The translations under genes and the position numbers were made by a program. A DNA stretch of 64,000 nt from Pandoraea apista. GTDB taxonomy: Bacteria; Pseudomonadota; Gammaproteobacteria; Burkholderiales; Burkholderiaceae. How positions within the stretch are numbered: the stretch's first letter is position 1; every line of letters starts with the position of its first letter. The stretch spans positions 1,550,001-1,614,000 of the forward strand of contig NZ_CP013481.2 of the NCBI RefSeq assembly GCF_001465595.2, read 5' to 3'. Of this stretch, positions 62,227 through 64,000 are shown one piece after another. The notes under the pieces are model-generated. The model did not search any database, was not told where the DNA came from, and saw only the letters and a program-made list of their open reading frames with translations.

Positions 62227-62964
62227 ATGAAATTGCGTCACATTCTGTTCACGATGGCGCTGGCCGTCACCTGCTCGAGCAAGGTCTTCGCTGCCGACGA
62301 CGTGCTGCGTGTTGCGACCGACGCGACCTTCCCGCCGTTCGAGTACGTGGACAACGGCAAGCGCACCGGCTTCGACGTCGAAATGATCGAGGCGCTGGGC
62401 AAGGCAATGGGCAAGAAGGTCGAGTGGACGGATATCGATTTCAAGGGCCTGATCCCGGCCGTGCTGTCCAAGCGCGTTGACGTGGCTGCTTCGGCAATCT
62501 ACATCACCGACGAGCGCCTGAAGGTGGTGAACTTCACGCACCCGTACTACACCGGCGGTCTGGCCATCATGGTCAAGGCTGAGAACACCAGCATCAAGGA
62601 GCCGGCCGATCTGAACGGCAAGAAGGTGTCGGTGCAGGTGGGTACGAAGTCGGTGCAGTTCCTGAAGGAAAGCTATCCGAAGGTCGAGCGCGTGGAAGTC
62701 GAGAAGAACGACCAGATGTTCGAACTCGTGAAGATCGGCCGTGCCGACGCCGCCGTGACCGGTAAGCCCGCAGCGCTGCTGTACGCCAAGGCCAACCCGG
62801 GCGTCAAGGTGCTCGACAAGACGCTGACGGTTGAGCGTTATGGCTTCGCCGTTCGCAAGGGCGACACCGAACTGACCAACGAGATGAACAAGGCGCTGGA
62901 AAAGGTCCGTGCAGACGGCACCTACGCCGCGCTGGTCAACAAGTACTTCGGTACCGCGAAGTAA
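62227..62964 (+). CDS. Polar amino-acid ABC transporter substrate-binding protein
   Basis: A 245-residue periplasmic binding protein of family 3. The signal peptide 'LRHILFTMALAVTCSSKVFA' ends before ADD. The mature part reads 'VLRVATDATFPPFEYVDNGK', 'RTGFDVEMIEALGKAMGKKV', 'AASAIYITDERLKVVNFTHP' with the ligand-binding Arg, and 'GKKVSVQVGTKSVQFLKESY'. GAAGGAG precedes the ATG. Such proteins bind glutamine, histidine, arginine or related small polar compounds; linkage to a catabolic cluster leaves other ligands possible. A hairpin separates it from the permease gene. Confidence 0.95.
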   Translation: MKLRHILFTMALAVTCSSKVFAADDVLRVATDATFPPFEYVDNGKRTGFDVEMIEALGKAMGKKVEWTDIDFKGLIPAVLSKRVDVAASAIYITDERLKVVNFTHPYYTGGLAIMVKAENTSIKEPADLNGKKVSVQVGTKSVQFLKESYPKVERVEVEKNDQMFELVKIGRADAAVTGKPAALLYAKANPGVKVLDKTLTVERYGFAVRKGDTELTNEMNKALEKVRADGTYAALVNKYFGTAK

Positions 62965-62986
62965 GTACGTCGCGAACGTAATACCG

Positions 62987-63027
62987 GGCGGGTTTGCCGC
63001 CACCTTCATGGGAAGGCGGCGCCCGCC
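62987..63027 (+). promoter_or_regulatory. Hairpin between binding-protein and permease genes
   Basis: GGCGGG / CCCGCC outer and GCCGCC / GGCGGC inner stems with a 13-base loop, no T-run. It may protect the upstream message so that more binding protein than permease is made. Confidence 0.6.
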
Positions 63028-63064
63028 GAAGCACTAAAGCAGTAGAGCAACTGACGGAGTACGC

Positions 63065-63733
63065 ATGGAACTCGATTTTTCGCCGGTGTGGGCAAACTGG
63101 CAGGACCTCGCGCGTGGCGCGCTCGTTACCGTTGAGGTGACTGCCTGCGCACTGGCGCTGGGCTGCGTGTTGGGTTTGCTGGTCGGCATGGGCCGCCTGA
63201 ACCCGGCGCATCGCATTCGCTACGGCATTTGTACCGCCTATGTCACGTTCATCCGTGGCACGCCGTTGCTGGTGCAACTCTTTATCCTGTTCTTCGGACT
63301 GCCTCAGTTCAACATTCTGCTGCCGGCCTTCATGTGCGGTGTGCTGGGCCTTGGCATCTACAGCGGCGCTTATGTTTCGGAAATCGTGCGCGGTGCCATT
63401 CAGTCGATCGAGCGCGGTCAGATGGAAGCGGCCCGCTCGCTTGGCATGCCGTATGGTCAGGCCATGCGCTCGGTGATTCTGCCGCAAGCCGTTGTGCGCA
63501 TGATTCCGCCGCTGGGCAACGAATTCATTGCGCTGATCAAGAACTCGGCCCTCGTGTCGCTGCTCACGATTCATGACGTGATGCACGAAGGTCAGAAGAT
63601 TATCAGCGTGTCGTACCGTTCGCTGGAAGTGTATCTGGCGATTGCGTTTGTTTATCTGATTCTGACCGGTGTTACCACGCTGCTCCTGCAGCGCGCCGAG
63701 AAGTCCCTGCGTGCCGGAGGTGCCGTGCAATGA
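63065..63733 (+). CDS. Polar amino-acid ABC transporter permease
   Basis: A 222-residue inner-membrane permease of the HisM/GlnP type with about five helices. It shows 'LVTVEVTACALALGCVLGLL', 'YVTFIRGTPLLVQLFILFFG' (the family's 'RGTPLLVQ'), and the EAA loop 'RGQMEAARSLGMPYGQAMRS' followed by 'ILPQAVVRMIPPLGNEFIAL'. It probably homodimerises, since only one permease gene is seen. Its stop overlaps the ATPase start by four bases (ATGA). GACGGAG precedes the ATG. Confidence 0.95.
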   Translation: MELDFSPVWANWQDLARGALVTVEVTACALALGCVLGLLVGMGRLNPAHRIRYGICTAYVTFIRGTPLLVQLFILFFGLPQFNILLPAFMCGVLGLGIYSGAYVSEIVRGAIQSIERGQMEAARSLGMPYGQAMRSVILPQAVVRMIPPLGNEFIALIKNSALVSLLTIHDVMHEGQKIISVSYRSLEVYLAIAFVYLILTGVTTLLLQRAEKSLRAGGAVQ

Positions 63734-64000
63734 GCGAAGTGAAAAAGGAATTCGGCGCCCCGATCCTGAAGATCGAGGGCCTGGGCAAGGCTTACGGCAG
63801 CCATCAGGTGCTCAAGGGCATCGACTTCGAAGTCGATGCGCGTCAGGTTGTCGTAGTCATCGGTCCGAGCGGCTCGGGCAAGAGTACATTCCTGCGTTGC
63901 TGCAACGGGCTTGAAACTGCCGAGCAAGGCACCATCGAGATCGTAGGCAAGAAGCTTGTCGATCACGGCAAGATGATGGGCGAGAACGCGCTCAATCATC
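63730..64000 (+). CDS. Polar amino-acid ABC transporter ATP-binding protein (cut by window edge)
   Basis: The first 90 residues are seen. After a short lead, 'ILKIEGLGKAYGSHQVLKGI' and Walker A 'VIGPSGSGKSTFLRCCNGLE' match GlnQ/HisP-type ATPases. It starts in the stop codon of the permease gene, so translation is coupled. The signature and Walker B motifs would lie beyond the window. It energises uptake with the two preceding genes. Confidence 0.95.
   Translation, partial: MSEVKKEFGAPILKIEGLGKAYGSHQVLKGIDFEVDARQVVVVIGPSGSGKSTFLRCCNGLETAEQGTIEIVGKKLVDHGKMMGENALNH

Noticed and set aside
1..64000. tRNA, rRNA, IS elements and integrase genes
   Set aside because: I looked for cloverleaf-like runs, transposase motifs and terminal repeats and saw none; a tRNAscan or ISfinder search would settle it.

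Overview
This is a GC-rich, gene-dense chromosomal segment with about 63 protein genes. It has no rRNA, tRNA, insertion sequence, prophage or CRISPR array that I can recognise. Gene order and protein sequences point to the Burkholderiaceae, most likely Pandoraea or a close relative. The strongest marker is the pgk-pyk-fba ... purC-purE-purK-tsaC block. The genus call is from memory and no search was run.

Region by region. 1-8,216: end of an MFS carrier, a MarR repressor divergent from an EamA exporter, moaC, a BepA-like M48 protease, a conserved unknown protein, a YheT-type hydrolase, an NTF2-like protein, heptosyltransferase WaaF and a small zinc-finger protein. 8,619-9,901: AzlCD branched-chain amino-acid exporter. 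9,988-20,606: the glycolysis/purine block, interrupted by two unusual genes: an exported SecD-P1-like protein and a 545-residue protein with a tyrosine-phosphatase-like domain. 20,672-28,902: fatty-acid hydroxylase, DacB, a QseBC/PmrAB-type two-component system and its likely envelope-stress targets (I78-like inhibitor, DegP-like protease, small periplasmic protein). 29,085-36,427: a molybdenum island of xdhC, coxG, a one-domain ModE-like regulator, a cytochrome b plus a Tat-exported molybdopterin oxidoreductase, an MXKDX repeat protein and modABC. 36,858-43,778: TetR repressor divergent from an AcrAB-OprM/BpeAB-OprB-type efflux operon. 44,130-49,306: acyl-CoA-binding protein, a reduced minor-pilin cluster, the YqjD-YqjE-YqjK trio and a 1-Cys peroxiredoxin. 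49,512-64,000: catabolic island with glutaryl-CoA dehydrogenase and its IclR regulator, kynBUA (tryptophan to anthranilate), then a MarR / flavin reductase / NicX-like dioxygenase / hydrolase / acyl-CoA-dehydrogenase-fold protein / AMP ligase / IclR / polar amino-acid ABC transporter cluster.

Regulatory DNA is unusually readable. There are two MarR palindromes at marR/eamA, a PmrA/QseB-type direct repeat upstream of the DegP gene, a ModE-like operator upstream of modA, and an AcrR-type palindrome filling the efflux promoter spacer. Two palindromes lie between gcdH and its IclR gene, and there are several strong intrinsic terminators.

The best candidates for something undescribed are two. One is the phosphatase-like protein at 15,072-16,709, whose active-site loop looks inactivated or rearranged. 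The other is the NicX-centred catabolic cluster at 55,309-64,000, whose gene set does not match the textbook nicotinate or picolinate pathway. Starts were moved inward wherever a better ribosome-binding site or family length supported it; such cases are stated.
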